Positions 33,040 to 41,549 of a DNA stretch of 64,000 nt are shown here, one piece after another. Below the pieces are notes generated by a model that did not search any database, was not told the origin of the DNA, and was given only the letters and a program-made list of their open reading frames with translations. Each line of letters starts with the position of its first letter. Positions within the stretch are counted from its first letter, which is position 1. The position numbers were made by a program, and so were the translations under genes. This DNA is from SAR202 cluster bacterium (lineage in GTDB: Bacteria > Chloroflexota > Dehalococcoidia > Lucifugimonadales > GCA-2712585), in NCBI GenBank assembly GCA_016872285.1, contig VGZZ01000002.1:1-64000 (forward strand), read 5' to 3'.

Positions 33040-34226
33040 TACTTCTTGTCCTTGCCCATAATTATGACCGTACCCACCTGCATCAGGTCGCCCCAGGCCT
33101 GCGCCAGCCCCCGCTGCACCTCCCGTTTTACCTGCCGCGCGCCCGCCTGGCCCTTAAGCTGCCAGTAAAGCTCGGCCACTTTCATCATGCCCGCGGCGGC
33201 GATGGGGTTGCCAACGCCTAGGAGGCCGCCCGATGGTGTGGCAGGGATGCCTCTGGTGGTGTCCCGGTCCCAGAACCCCTCCTCGGCTAGGCGGGGGGCC
33301 TGGCCCTTGTCCGCTAGCTGCAACCCTTCCAGATGGTGCAGCTCTTTATAAGCAAAGGGGTCGTATGGCTCGACGAAGTGAATCTCTTTGCGGGGGTCTC
33401 TGACGCCCGCCATGTCGTAGGCCATCCTGGCGGCTTTTTCGACGTAACGAGGGTAGGCTAAGTCGCGAGTCGTCCAATAGGAGGTGTCTAGGTTCCAGCC
33501 TACGCCTTCAATCCACACAGGCTTGAGGCCGCGCTTTTTCACGAACTCCTCCGACGCCAGCACCACCGCTCCCGCGCCGTCGCTGATGGGCGACACCATT
33601 AGACGATGCACCGGCCAGGCCATGACCTCCGACTCCATGATTTGCTGGATAGTGAAGTCGCCGGCGATGCCTCTCTGGGAAGAGGGGTGGTCGAGGCCGT
33701 TGCGCTTGTTTTTCTGGGCTACCCGCGCGAAGGTCTCCATGGGAACTTTGTAGGCGTTCATGTAACGGTTCATTTCCAGCGAGAAGATCCAGAGAAGGTT
33801 CACCCCCAGAGGGCGCTCGATGAACTGGTCGTAGATAGCGTTGAAGGCACCCTGAGGGTGAGGCAGCGACGAGGACATCTTCTCCTCGCACACCACCAGG
33901 CAGGTGTCGAAGTAGCCGCTGGCGATGTGGTACCAGCCGTGGATAGCGCTAAAGACACCGCTGCCACCGCCGACGAAGCTCCGCATGTAAGGCTTGCCGT
34001 GGGCGCCTGCGCCGTCGGCGAAATACTCGGTGTTCATATGAACGCCGTCGAAGGCGTCGGGTGCCGTCACGCCGACGACACAGTCGATGTCGCTGATTTG
34101 CAGGCCGGCGTCGTCCAGGGCGGCGCGAGAGGCCTCGAAGGCCAGCTCCTTGGGGGTTTCAAGGGCGCGGCGCATGAACTTGGTGAGTCCAGCGCCAACG
34201 ACAGCTACGCGGGATTTATAGGCCAA
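33039..34226 (-). CDS. Thiolase-like protein without nucleophilic Cys (Ltp2-type), copy 1
   Basis: A 395-residue SCPx/Ltp-type thiolase fold (VAVVGAGLTKF at the start). The nucleophile region, normally CASG, is RSFVGGGSG. The His of the usual GHP motif is Asn (GVGNPIAAAG). Claisen thiolysis is therefore unlikely. Ltp2, a Cys-less relative that pairs with a DUF35 domain, is an aldolase that cleaves a tertiary hydroxyacyl-CoA, so aldolase activity is the best guess. It directly precedes a DUF35 gene. Confidence 0.8.
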   Translation of the reverse strand: MAYKSRVAVVGAGLTKFMRRALETPKELAFEASRAALDDAGLQISDIDCVVGVTAPDAFDGVHMNTEYFADGAGAHGKPYMRSFVGGGSGVFSAIHGWYHIASGYFDTCLVVCEEKMSSSLPHPQGAFNAIYDQFIERPLGVNLLWIFSLEMNRYMNAYKVPMETFARVAQKNKRNGLDHPSSQRGIAGDFTIQQIMESEVMAWPVHRLMVSPISDGAGAVVLASEEFVKKRGLKPVWIEGVGWNLDTSYWTTRDLAYPRYVEKAARMAYDMAGVRDPRKEIHFVEPYDPFAYKELHHLEGLQLADKGQAPRLAEEGFWDRDTTRGIPATPSGGLLGVGNPIAAAGMMKVAELYWQLKGQAGARQVKREVQRGLAQAWGDLMQVGTVIIMGKDKK

Positions 34227-34229
34227 GGT

Positions 34230-34469
34230 TTACGCCTCAACCGAGACAAGTGATATTAGCCCGGTAGTCTGGGCGTTTTCACCCGGAATGGGAAGCCCGC
34301 GCTCTTTCAGACTGAGGATATAGCCCTGGACCGCTTCTTCTGCATTTTTTAACGCTTCCTCTACGGTTTCACCCTGAGTTACACAGCCAGGAAGGGCTGG
34401 AATTTTGACCCAATAGCCTCCCTCATCCGCTTCACCTGGAATTAGTAGTACCGTATATGAGAGTCTCAT
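34230..34469 (-). CDS. hicB: HicB-type antitoxin
   Basis: A 79-residue HicB antitoxin with the degraded RNase H-like fold: YTVLLIPGEADEGGYWVKIP, LPGCVTQGETVEEALKNAEE and the helix AVQGYILSLKERG. No DNA-binding domain is visible at the C-terminus. It lies 8 bp downstream of hicA and only 3 bp before the next thiolase gene. Composition is more AT-rich than the flanks. Confidence 0.9.
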   Translation of the reverse strand: MRLSYTVLLIPGEADEGGYWVKIPALPGCVTQGETVEEALKNAEEAVQGYILSLKERGLPIPGENAQTTGLISLVSVEA

Positions 34470-34477
34470 TTTCTCAC

Positions 34478-34711
34478 CTAAAGCAAATCTTTTAACTCAC
34501 TAATACTTAGACCTGCTTGCTCAAGGATGTCTGATAAAAGTCCTTTTTTGACGGGTCGGTTATGTACTGGCACAACTATCGTAACATCCGGTCTATTAGC
34601 ATTCACCAACATATGATGTGAACCATGGACTCTATGAACAGTCCAACCTGCTCTTCTTAATGCCCGAACAACTCTTGCACCGTTTACCTGTGGAAGACGT
34701 TGAGTGCCCAT
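34478..34711 (-). CDS. hicA: HicA-type mRNA interferase toxin
   Basis: A 77-residue HicA toxin with a double-stranded RNA-binding-like fold: GARVVRALRRAGWTVHRVHG then SHHMLV with the catalytic His (about residue 32), and TIVVPVHNRPVKKGLL. It cleaves mRNA. The ATG lies 12 bp after the stop of the upstream thiolase gene, with no clear ribosome site or promoter, so it probably depends on that operon or on a promoter inside the thiolase gene. Confidence 0.9.
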   Translation of the reverse strand: MGTQRLPQVNGARVVRALRRAGWTVHRVHGSHHMLVNANRPDVTIVVPVHNRPVKKGLLSDILEQAGLSISELKDLL

Positions 34712-34723
34712 CTAGGTAGTGTC

Positions 34724-35824
34724 TTATCTCCCCAACACCATTACGCCCCCACTCGCCGTGGGGATGCCCCGCCAGGACTGCGCCAGGCCGGCGCGGGCGC
34801 GGTCTAACTGGCGCTCGCCGGCATGGCCTCGAAGCTGGAGGACGCACTCCAGAACGCTGCGAATGCCTGACATATCGTGGGTATAACCGCAGCCCAGGCT
34901 GCCGCCGGAAACGTTGACCGGCAGCTTGGCGCCATTTAAGCCAAGGGCTGTGAGGTGCTGAGGCTCCTTGTAGGCGAAGGCGTCGTCAACCTCAGCGAAA
35001 TCAATTTCGCGGACTGGGTTCTTAACGCCTGCCATCTTGTAGGCCCGCTGCGCAGCGGCCTCGGCGTAGCGGGCGCGGGACCAGTCGCGGGCTTCCAGGT
35101 TAGGCGTGTCCTGGCTCCAGCCGACGCCCTTTATGTAAACTGCCGTACCGCTGAGCTTCTTGGCGGCTTCCTCCGTCGCCAGTACCAGAACGATAGCGCC
35201 GTCGGCCCGCTGGGCGACTTCTAGCTCGCGCAGGGGATCGGCCACGGGCGGCGAGGAGAGCACGTCGGAGGCGGAAACCCGCGCGGGGTAGGCGGCCAGG
35301 GGGTTGCGAAGGGCGCGGCGTCGGTTTTTCTCGACCACCGCCGCGATTTGCTCCTTCGTCAGGCCGGACGATTCCATAAACGCCCGCATCTCCATGCCGG
35401 CGATGAAGTGGGGATGGAAGGCCAGGGGACGGATGAAAACGGGGTCCAGGGCGAAGGCCTCGATGTGAGCGGGGCGGAGGACGTTGGAGGCCTTGCTGTG
35501 GGCTTCAATGACGGCGACGTTAAAGGCGCCGGTGGCTAGCTGCATGGCGGCGGCGCCCAGGGCGGCGATGCCGTCGGCGCCTATAGTGTGGACGGGCTTG
35601 AGGACGGCGCCGAGCTGGTCGGGCACATACTCGTCCGCGATGGCGGTGCCTTCCATATAGTCCTCGGTCACAGACATAAAGGTGTCCACCTGGGCCGGCG
35701 TTATGCCTGCGTCCTCGTAGGCCTTAGTCGCGGCCTCGAAGATCATCTCGCGGAAGGAGACCTCCGGCGACACGGGCCTGAACGGCGTGTATCCAACACC
35801 GACGATGGCGACTCGTTGCGGCAA
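34724..35824 (-). CDS. Thiolase-like protein without nucleophilic Cys, copy 2
   Basis: A 366-residue thiolase fold starting VAIVGVGYTPFRP. The nucleophile region is HTIGADGIAALG, with no Cys, and the C-terminal GHP-like site is altered (GGSLGCGYTHDMSG). TTG at 35824 follows GAGG by seven bases; the frame extends another 35 residues upstream without a family match. It is distantly related to copy 1 and may form a heteromer with it or a DUF35 protein. HicAB separates the two genes. Confidence 0.75.
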   Translation of the reverse strand: MPQRVAIVGVGYTPFRPVSPEVSFREMIFEAATKAYEDAGITPAQVDTFMSVTEDYMEGTAIADEYVPDQLGAVLKPVHTIGADGIAALGAAAMQLATGAFNVAVIEAHSKASNVLRPAHIEAFALDPVFIRPLAFHPHFIAGMEMRAFMESSGLTKEQIAAVVEKNRRRALRNPLAAYPARVSASDVLSSPPVADPLRELEVAQRADGAIVLVLATEEAAKKLSGTAVYIKGVGWSQDTPNLEARDWSRARYAEAAAQRAYKMAGVKNPVREIDFAEVDDAFAYKEPQHLTALGLNGAKLPVNVSGGSLGCGYTHDMSGIRSVLECVLQLRGHAGERQLDRARAGLAQSWRGIPTASGGVMVLGR

Positions 35825-35903
35825 GGGCAGACCTCGATGGGCTAACTGGCTGGATTGTATCGGGGCCGTTGGGCAGAGACAAGTATCGAAGGGATTACTT
35901 ATG

Positions 35904-36125
35904 TCATCGGACAAAGAAGCGGAAGACAATCATAAGGACTAGGGATAAAAGGATGCTGACTATAATGCTGGTGACCCAGGGAAAGTAAAAGGTGAAATTG
36001 TCGCGCTGGACTACAATGTCGCCTGGGAGGCGGCCAAGGCCCAGCCGGTTCATGAGCAGCACCGCCAGCCCCGCCAGGACTATCACCCCGCCCGCGATAA
36101 GCAGAAGTTTCCCAACCGCATCCAT
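35904..36125 (-). CDS. DUF2905 membrane protein
   Basis: A 73-residue protein with two transmembrane helices (LLLIAGGVIVLAGLAVLLM and a C-terminal one). The middle LGRLPGDIVVQRDNFTFYFP is the DUF2905 signature. Function is unknown. It stands alone, 79 bp from the thiolase start on the same strand. Confidence 0.9.
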   Translation of the reverse strand: MDAVGKLLLIAGGVIVLAGLAVLLMNRLGLGRLPGDIVVQRDNFTFYFPWVTSIIVSILLSLVLMIVFRFFVR

Positions 36126-36268
36126 CTATCACATCCCCTAGCTACTATTATAGAAGGGGCCCAGGATATAAACAGCATAGTGTGATAAAAAGCGCTAAAG
36201 CCATTGACAACGCTGACGCAATCCTGCTACGGTTGTACGTGCAGGTATGTGAATCAAAGGAGGGGTTA

Positions 36269-36640
36269 ATGCTGGAAGTCACCAGTGTTGCCGCGGAGAA
36301 GATTAAAGAGGTCCTGAAGGAAGAAGGCACGCCCCAGGCCGCCCTGCGCGTTATCGCCATACCCCAGGGCCAAGGTGTGCAGTATATGCTCACTATGGAG
36401 GATGAGACCCAGCCCGACGACATGACTCTTGACCGCGACGGCCTCAAGTTCCTGGTGGACTCCGACAGCGCCCCCTTCCTGGACAAGGCCACCATCGACT
36501 TCGTCGAAGACCTTACCCGCGTCGGCTTCATCATCTCCAACCCCGACTTCCCGGCCGCCAGCGGCGGATGCGGCTCCGGTGGGTGCGGCTGCGGGGCTGG
36601 GGGATGTGGCGGCGGCGGTCACGAAGGCCACGGCCACTAG
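36269..36640 (+). CDS. IscA/HesB-like protein with missing first Cys and Cys/Gly/His-rich tail
   Basis: A 123-residue protein of the A-type Fe-S carrier fold (VTSVAAEKIKEVLKEEG; DFVEDLTRVGFIISNP). The first of the three cluster cysteines is replaced (PQGQGVQ at 32-38, normally GGCSG). The tail has Cys at 101, 106, 108 and 113 and ends GGHEGHGH. It may bind metal through the tail instead of a normal 3-Cys site. AAGGAGG precedes ATG 36269. It is followed by a terminator shared with trxB. Confidence 0.75.
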   Translation: MLEVTSVAAEKIKEVLKEEGTPQAALRVIAIPQGQGVQYMLTMEDETQPDDMTLDRDGLKFLVDSDSAPFLDKATIDFVEDLTRVGFIISNPDFPAASGGCGSGGCGCGAGGCGGGGHEGHGH

Positions 36641-36661
36641 GCCGATACGTAATAAAAATCA

Positions 36662-36691
36662 AAAGGCCCTCCGATTATCGGAGGGCCTTTT
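36662..36691. terminator. Bidirectional terminator between IscA-like and trxB genes
   Basis: A perfect stem AAAGGCCCTCCGA with TCGGAGGGCCTTT around a 3-4 base loop, with A and T tracts on each side. It serves both converging genes. Confidence 0.9.
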
Positions 36692-36709
36692 ATATTGCCT
36701 GGGCCGTGG

Positions 36710-37633
36710 TTAATGGGCTTCGGTGATGTACTTGTAGGCGGACAGCGCGGCGGCGATACCGTCGCCGACGGCGTTGCCTAGCTGGCGGAAGGACTGGGAG
36801 CGGATGTCGCCGGCGGCGAATACGCCGGGGATGCCGGTGGACATGTTTATGTCTGTCTTTACGTGGCCGGTCTCGTCCAGGGACACCTGGCCCTTCAGGA
36901 ACTCGGTGTTGGACACAAAACCAATGTAGATAAACGCGCCGGTGGCGGGATACTCATAGCTCTTGCCGGACTTGAGGTCTTTGACCTGCACCCGGTCCAT
37001 TTGTCCGTTCCCTTTAATCTCCTCCACCACGTGGCTCCATAGAAACTTGAACTTGGGGTTCTTTAAGGCCCGCTCCTGGAGGATTTTGCTGGCGCGAAGC
37101 TCGTCGCGGCGATGAACTACCGTGACCTGCTTCACCAGGCCCGACAGGTAGAGCCCCTCGTCTAAAGCCGCGTCGCCGCCGCCGACCACCACTACGTCCT
37201 GCCCCTTGAAGAAGTTGCCGTCGCAGACGGCGCAGTAGGACACGCCTTTGCCTGAGAACTCCTCCTCGCCGGGAACGCCCAGCTTTCGATGGGAGCCTCC
37301 GGCGGCGATGATGATGGTCTTGGCGTGATAAGTGCCCTCAGTGGTGTGGACCTGCTTCAGCTTGGCGTCGAGGCGGGAGACGCCGGTGATCTCCTCAAAC
37401 TTCATCTCCGCGCCGAAGCGTTTGGTCTGCTTCTCCATCAGAATGCCCAGGTCCGGGCCTTTAATGCCTTCCGGGAAGCCCGGGTAGTTATCGATAACGT
37501 CGGTGACCAGGATCTGGCCGCCGTAGCCCAGCTTTTCCAGGATAAGGGTCTTGAGCATGGCGCGGGTGGTATAAAGGCCGGCGCTGAGGCCCGCGGCGCC
37601 GCCGCCTAAGATGATAACGTCATACTGCTGCAT
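36710..37633 (-). CDS. trxB: Thioredoxin reductase
   Basis: A 307-residue FAD/NADPH flavoprotein. FAD motif VIILGGGAAGLSAGLY, redox pair CAVC at 134-137, NADPH motif VVGGGDAALDEGLYL and the terminal FAD block GVFAAGDIRSQSFRQL are all present. It reduces thioredoxin; no thioredoxin gene is next to it. GGGAGG precedes the ATG. It is 21 bp downstream of the epimerase gene and probably in its operon. Confidence 0.95.
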   Translation of the reverse strand: MQQYDVIILGGGAAGLSAGLYTTRAMLKTLILEKLGYGGQILVTDVIDNYPGFPEGIKGPDLGILMEKQTKRFGAEMKFEEITGVSRLDAKLKQVHTTEGTYHAKTIIIAAGGSHRKLGVPGEEEFSGKGVSYCAVCDGNFFKGQDVVVVGGGDAALDEGLYLSGLVKQVTVVHRRDELRASKILQERALKNPKFKFLWSHVVEEIKGNGQMDRVQVKDLKSGKSYEYPATGAFIYIGFVSNTEFLKGQVSLDETGHVKTDINMSTGIPGVFAAGDIRSQSFRQLGNAVGDGIAAALSAYKYITEAH

Positions 37634-37654
37634 TTATCGCGACCTCCCAATGAT

Positions 37655-38605
37655 TTAAACCCGCGCCTGGACGCCCACAGCCTTTCGAAAGAAATCGGCG
37701 GTGCGGCGCAGCCCATCATCGATGCCAACTTTTGGCGACCAGCCTAGCTCCCGCCGGGCTTTGGAGGCGTCCAGGGCGATTTTGTAGACATCCCCCGGAC
37801 GGGGCGGCCCGTACTTGGCCTCCGATTTGTATCCCAAGGCGGCGCTGAGGATCTTGTACACACGATTGACATTGACGCCGTTTCCGGTGCCGATATTGTA
37901 GTGGCCGGCTATGCCGGGTTTCATGGCTAGAATGTTGGCTTCCACCACGTCGTCCACGTATACAAAGTCCCGTTCCTGGAGGCCGTCGCCAAAAATGGTG
38001 GGCTGCTTCCCCGCCAGCATCATGCTGGCGAAGATGGCCACTACGCCTGCCTCGCCGTGGGGGTCCTGCCGAGGCCCGTACACGTTGCCGTATCGCAGGG
38101 CCACGGACTTGAGGCCGTGGATGCGGCCATAAAGCTCCATATACTGCTCGCCTGCGTATTTGGACGTCCCGTAAGGCGAGAGCGCATTTATGGGGTGTCC
38201 CTCGTCGCAGGGGAGGTATTCCGGCTCCCCGTACAGAGCGCCGCCGGTGGAAGAGAAGACCAGCTTCTCGACCTTGTAACGGCGGCATAGCTCCAGCACT
38301 CGAAGGATGCCCAGGACGTTAGTCTCCGCGTCTTTAGCCGGCTCTCGAACTGATACGCTGACGCTAATCTGCGCGGCGTTGTGAAAGACTATGCTGGGTT
38401 TCTCGGCCTCGAAGACCCTATCCAGGTCAGGGCTGGTGATAGAGGCAGGGTAGAACTTGGCCTGGGTAGGGAGGTTCTCCCGCTTGCCTGTGCTGAGGTC
38501 GTCCGCCACCGCAACGCGAAGGCCCAGGCCCGCCAAGCGTTCGACCAGGTGCGAGCCGATAAATCCCGCGCCGCCGGTAACCAGGGCCGACGCGCGGCTT
38601 ACCAT
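37655..38605 (-). CDS. NAD-dependent sugar epimerase/dehydratase
   Basis: A 316-residue extended SDR of the UDP-glucose 4-epimerase type. The motif VTGGAGFIGSHLVERL, the catalytic Ser-Thr region FSSTGGALYGEP, YGTSK with the Tyr and Lys, and RYGNVYGPRQ are seen. It probably acts on a nucleotide sugar for surface polysaccharide. The start overlaps the htpX stop by 7 bp. Confidence 0.9.
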   Translation of the reverse strand: MVSRASALVTGGAGFIGSHLVERLAGLGLRVAVADDLSTGKRENLPTQAKFYPASITSPDLDRVFEAEKPSIVFHNAAQISVSVSVREPAKDAETNVLGILRVLELCRRYKVEKLVFSSTGGALYGEPEYLPCDEGHPINALSPYGTSKYAGEQYMELYGRIHGLKSVALRYGNVYGPRQDPHGEAGVVAIFASMMLAGKQPTIFGDGLQERDFVYVDDVVEANILAMKPGIAGHYNIGTGNGVNVNRVYKILSAALGYKSEAKYGPPRPGDVYKIALDASKARRELGWSPKVGIDDGLRRTADFFRKAVGVQARV

Positions 38606-39492
38606 CCTTCCTTTACTGCCCTCAGACGCTTCACCCGCTCCGCAATGGGCGGGTGGGTGGATAATAGGTTCATCAGGCTGTCGGCGTTGAAGAAGCCCAT
38701 TGCGCCCTTGTGCATAGGCTCGACGATGAACAGATGGGCGACGGCGGTGTTGGCCTCCATAGGCTTGCGCTTGGAACCTATGTGGAGTTTCTCCAGGGCG
38801 CTGGCCAGGGCCTCAGGAGTGCCGGAGGTGCGGGCGCCGGTGGCGTCCGCCTGGTACTCGCGAGTCCGCGAGATGGCGAGTCGAATAATGGTGGTTATCA
38901 GCGGTATCAGGATGGCGATGACCAGCAGGCCAACGATCCCGATAATCCCGCCGCCTCCTCCCCGCTCATCGCGGTCCCGGCCGCCGAAGCCGCCGAATAT
39001 CATGGACCACTGGGCCATCCAGGCAATCATGCCCAGGGCGGAGGCCACAGTGGCGACTATGGTCATGATAAGGGTGTCGCGGTTGCCGACGTGGGCTAGC
39101 TCGTGGGCGATGACGCCGCCCAGCTCGTCTCGATTGAGAATGCGCATGATGCCCGTGGTGGCGGCGATGGAAGCGTGCTTGGGGCTGCGGCCCGTGGCGA
39201 AGGCGTTGGGGGAGTCGTTGTTAATTATGTAAACTTTGGGCTTGGGTATGCCAGCCTTGGCAACCTGCTCATCGACCACCGAATGAAGCACAGGCTCGGC
39301 TTCGGGCGTGGCCTCGTGGGCGCCGGCCATTCGGAGCGCGATCTTGTCGCTGAACCAGTACATGGCGAAGTTCAGGACGAAGGCGAAAATGAGGGCGACG
39401 ATGATGCCGCCCATGCCGCCCATCAGGTATCCGACGGCCAGCAGCAAACCGCCCAGCAGCATCATGAAGAAGCCGGTCTTAACGGTATTCAT
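38599..39492 (-). CDS. htpX: Membrane zinc metalloprotease HtpX
   Basis: A 297-residue M48B protease for quality control of membrane proteins. Two N-terminal helices, the zinc motif HELAH (130-134), and a second pair of helices near 145-200 are present; a Gly-rich loop with RDRDERGGGGG lies between them. The gene overlaps the epimerase gene by 7 bp and is likely the first gene of that operon. Confidence 0.95.
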   Translation of the reverse strand: MNTVKTGFFMMLLGGLLLAVGYLMGGMGGIIVALIFAFVLNFAMYWFSDKIALRMAGAHEATPEAEPVLHSVVDEQVAKAGIPKPKVYIINNDSPNAFATGRSPKHASIAATTGIMRILNRDELGGVIAHELAHVGNRDTLIMTIVATVASALGMIAWMAQWSMIFGGFGGRDRDERGGGGGIIGIVGLLVIAILIPLITTIIRLAISRTREYQADATGARTSGTPEALASALEKLHIGSKRKPMEANTAVAHLFIVEPMHKGAMGFFNADSLMNLLSTHPPIAERVKRLRAVKEGW

Positions 39493-39558
39493 CTGTCTCT
39501 AGGCCTCCAAAGCTAGACCCGGTCTAAACTACAATAGAATTATACCATTCCTGCAGCC

Positions 39559-40992
39559 CTACTTCTCACGCCTGGGAGCGCCTGCGGCGGTGAGGGCCCC
39601 GTAGCGCGTCCTGCCGTTGACGCTCTCACGATTGAGCTTGCGGTTCAGGTATAGGCCTTCCAGGACAAACTCCACGGCGGCGGACTGGGCCTCGGGGCGC
39701 TTGTCCGGCCCCAGCCTGGCGATGGCCTTTTCCAGGGCCGGCACCTGGGAGAGCAGCTTCACGTAGTGGGCCGCCGGCGTCTGGCTTCCCACCTCCACGG
39801 ACTTTCCGTCCTCGAAATACTGCACCACGGGTTGCAGGGCGTTGACATCCAGGTGGCGGCCAAAGACGCCCAGGACGGCCCGCTTGACCAGGTCGTCGAT
39901 GATCTTTCCTTCCTTGCCCTCGTCGAAAGACTCCATCTCCACTTTGCCCGTGAAGGAGGCTTGAATGTAAGGCAGATCGCTGATGCGCGGCACGGCCCAC
40001 TCCTCGTTGCTGCGAAGGGCGCGGCGGGTGGCGTTGCCGATGACGGTCTCCAGGTTGGCGATGGAGACGCGGACGCTAACGCCGGAGCGCTGGTTTATCT
40101 GCTGGCTCTTGCGGGCCAGGGCGGTGATGTCCGCTATCACCTCCTTGAAGTATGGCGGTATGAAAACCTGGTCTTCGTTCAGGAAGCGGGAACGCTCCTG
40201 GTCCATGATGGCGATTTCGTCTTTGGTGTCGTGAGGATAGTGGGTGCGTATCTGGGCGCCGTAGCGGTCCTTCAAAGGCGTGATAATGCGGCCTCGATTG
40301 GTGTAGTCCTCCGGATTGGCGGTGGCGACGACGAAGATGTCCAGCGGCAGGCGGATTCGATAGCCCTTTATCTGAACGTCCCGCTCCTCCATGAGGTTGA
40401 ACAGGCCCACCTGCACGCGCTCCGCCAGGTCAGGCAGCTCATTGATGCAGAAGATGCCGCGGTTGGTGCGGGGCACCAGGCCGTAGTGGATGGTGTACTC
40501 GTCCGCCAGATAGCGGCCCTCGGCCACTTTTATCGGGTCCACCTCGCCGATGAGGTCGGCGATGGAGATGTCGGGGGTGGCCAGCTTTTCCGAGTACCGC
40601 TCGTCGCGGGCGATCCATGCTATCTCTATCTTGTCTCCCTCTTTAGCGATGCGGTTTTTGCAGGGCGTGCATATAGGGTTGAAAGGGTCGTCATTGATTT
40701 CGCAGCCGGCTATGGCGGGGACTTCTTCATTCAATAAGGAGACCATCTGGCGGATAATCCTGGACTTGGCCTGGCCTCGCTCTCCAAGAAGGATGATGTC
40801 CTGGCCCGCCAGAATGGCGTTCTCAAGCTGCGGTATAACGGTGTCGTCGTAGCCGACTATGCCTGGAAAGAGCCTCTCGCCGTTCTTGATCTTCTCCGCC
40901 AGGTTCTTGCGCATCTCCTGCCTGACGCTGGCGGGCTTGTGACCCGAGCGTCGAAGGGATGCCAGGGTTGTTGATTTTGAGCGGGTCGGCAT
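39559..40992 (-). CDS. MoxR/Mg-chelatase-like AAA+ ATPase
   Basis: A 477-residue AAA+ protein of the MoxR/ChlI group. Walker A is GERGQAKS (70-77), Walker B is GIFCINELPDL, and the sensor ATANPEDY is clear. An insert with Cys97, Cys108 and Cys111 looks like a metal site and is seen in the relatives called magnesium chelatase. MoxR proteins usually act with a von Willebrand A partner, which is not nearby. ATG 40992 has GGGGGA upstream; an earlier in-frame ATG at 41025 lacks a ribosome site. Confidence 0.85.
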   Translation of the reverse strand: MPTRSKSTTLASLRRSGHKPASVRQEMRKNLAEKIKNGERLFPGIVGYDDTVIPQLENAILAGQDIILLGERGQAKSRIIRQMVSLLNEEVPAIAGCEINDDPFNPICTPCKNRIAKEGDKIEIAWIARDERYSEKLATPDISIADLIGEVDPIKVAEGRYLADEYTIHYGLVPRTNRGIFCINELPDLAERVQVGLFNLMEERDVQIKGYRIRLPLDIFVVATANPEDYTNRGRIITPLKDRYGAQIRTHYPHDTKDEIAIMDQERSRFLNEDQVFIPPYFKEVIADITALARKSQQINQRSGVSVRVSIANLETVIGNATRRALRSNEEWAVPRISDLPYIQASFTGKVEMESFDEGKEGKIIDDLVKRAVLGVFGRHLDVNALQPVVQYFEDGKSVEVGSQTPAAHYVKLLSQVPALEKAIARLGPDKRPEAQSAAVEFVLEGLYLNRKLNRESVNGRTRYGALTAAGAPRREK

Positions 40993-41202
40993 GATAATCC
41001 CCCATCCATCACAATATTGCCCCACGTGTAGGCGTGAGGTTGATTATAGACGGCCCCCAGCGCATACGCCAGACACAGGACGCAAGCTGAGGCGCGCCTG
41101 AAAATCTATTACATATACGCTTGCTTTTAACTTGTCATTCAGAAAACGTGGATGCTATACTTCGACGACTTTGGTAAACCATCGAGGCGATTAGGAGGGA
41201 TT

Positions 41203-41415
41203 GTGGAAGAAAGGGCCCTACCCCAGTGCATGAGGTGCAATACAGGACTGCTGGTTCCGCTTTCGGACTACGGTAGCCAGGGGGCTGCCGTTCACTACAA
41301 GGCATGGGTGTGTATAAATCCTGACTGTGGCTTCAATATAAAGATTCGCAACGGCGACATCTATCTCAACGAGCCTATCAACAGCGGCGCCGCCCATGCG
41401 CCCAGAATGCGGTAA
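41203..41415 (+). CDS. Small zinc ribbon protein
   Basis: A 70-residue protein with CMRC and CINPDC, a probable Cys4 zinc ribbon like those found beside transcription or translation factors. GTG 41203 has a perfect AGGAGGG upstream. Function is unknown. A hairpin follows it. Confidence 0.7.
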   Translation: MEERALPQCMRCNTGLLVPLSDYGSQGAAVHYKAWVCINPDCGFNIKIRNGDIYLNEPINSGAAHAPRMR

Positions 41416-41422
41416 CCTTCCT

Positions 41423-41527
41423 AAAGCGCCCCTAACAGGGCGCTTTAGAACGCATCCAGTCCCTCGCCTTCGCTCGTACCCTCTCCTGTGGGCAGGCGCG
41501 TCCGGCGCGTAAAAAACGGACGCGCCT
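41423..41527 (+). terminator. Two hairpins between the zinc ribbon and sortase genes
   Basis: The first has AAAGCGCCC (41423-41431) against GGGCGCTTT (41438-41446) and is the likely terminator of the zinc ribbon gene. The second has AGGCGCGTCCG (41494-41504) against CGGACGCGCCT (41517-41527) with a 12-base A-rich loop, followed by TTA. It lies 22 bp before the sortase start and could be a second terminator or a leader structure. Confidence 0.6.
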
Positions 41528-41549
41528 TTAGGCCCGCCGGAGGATTAAT

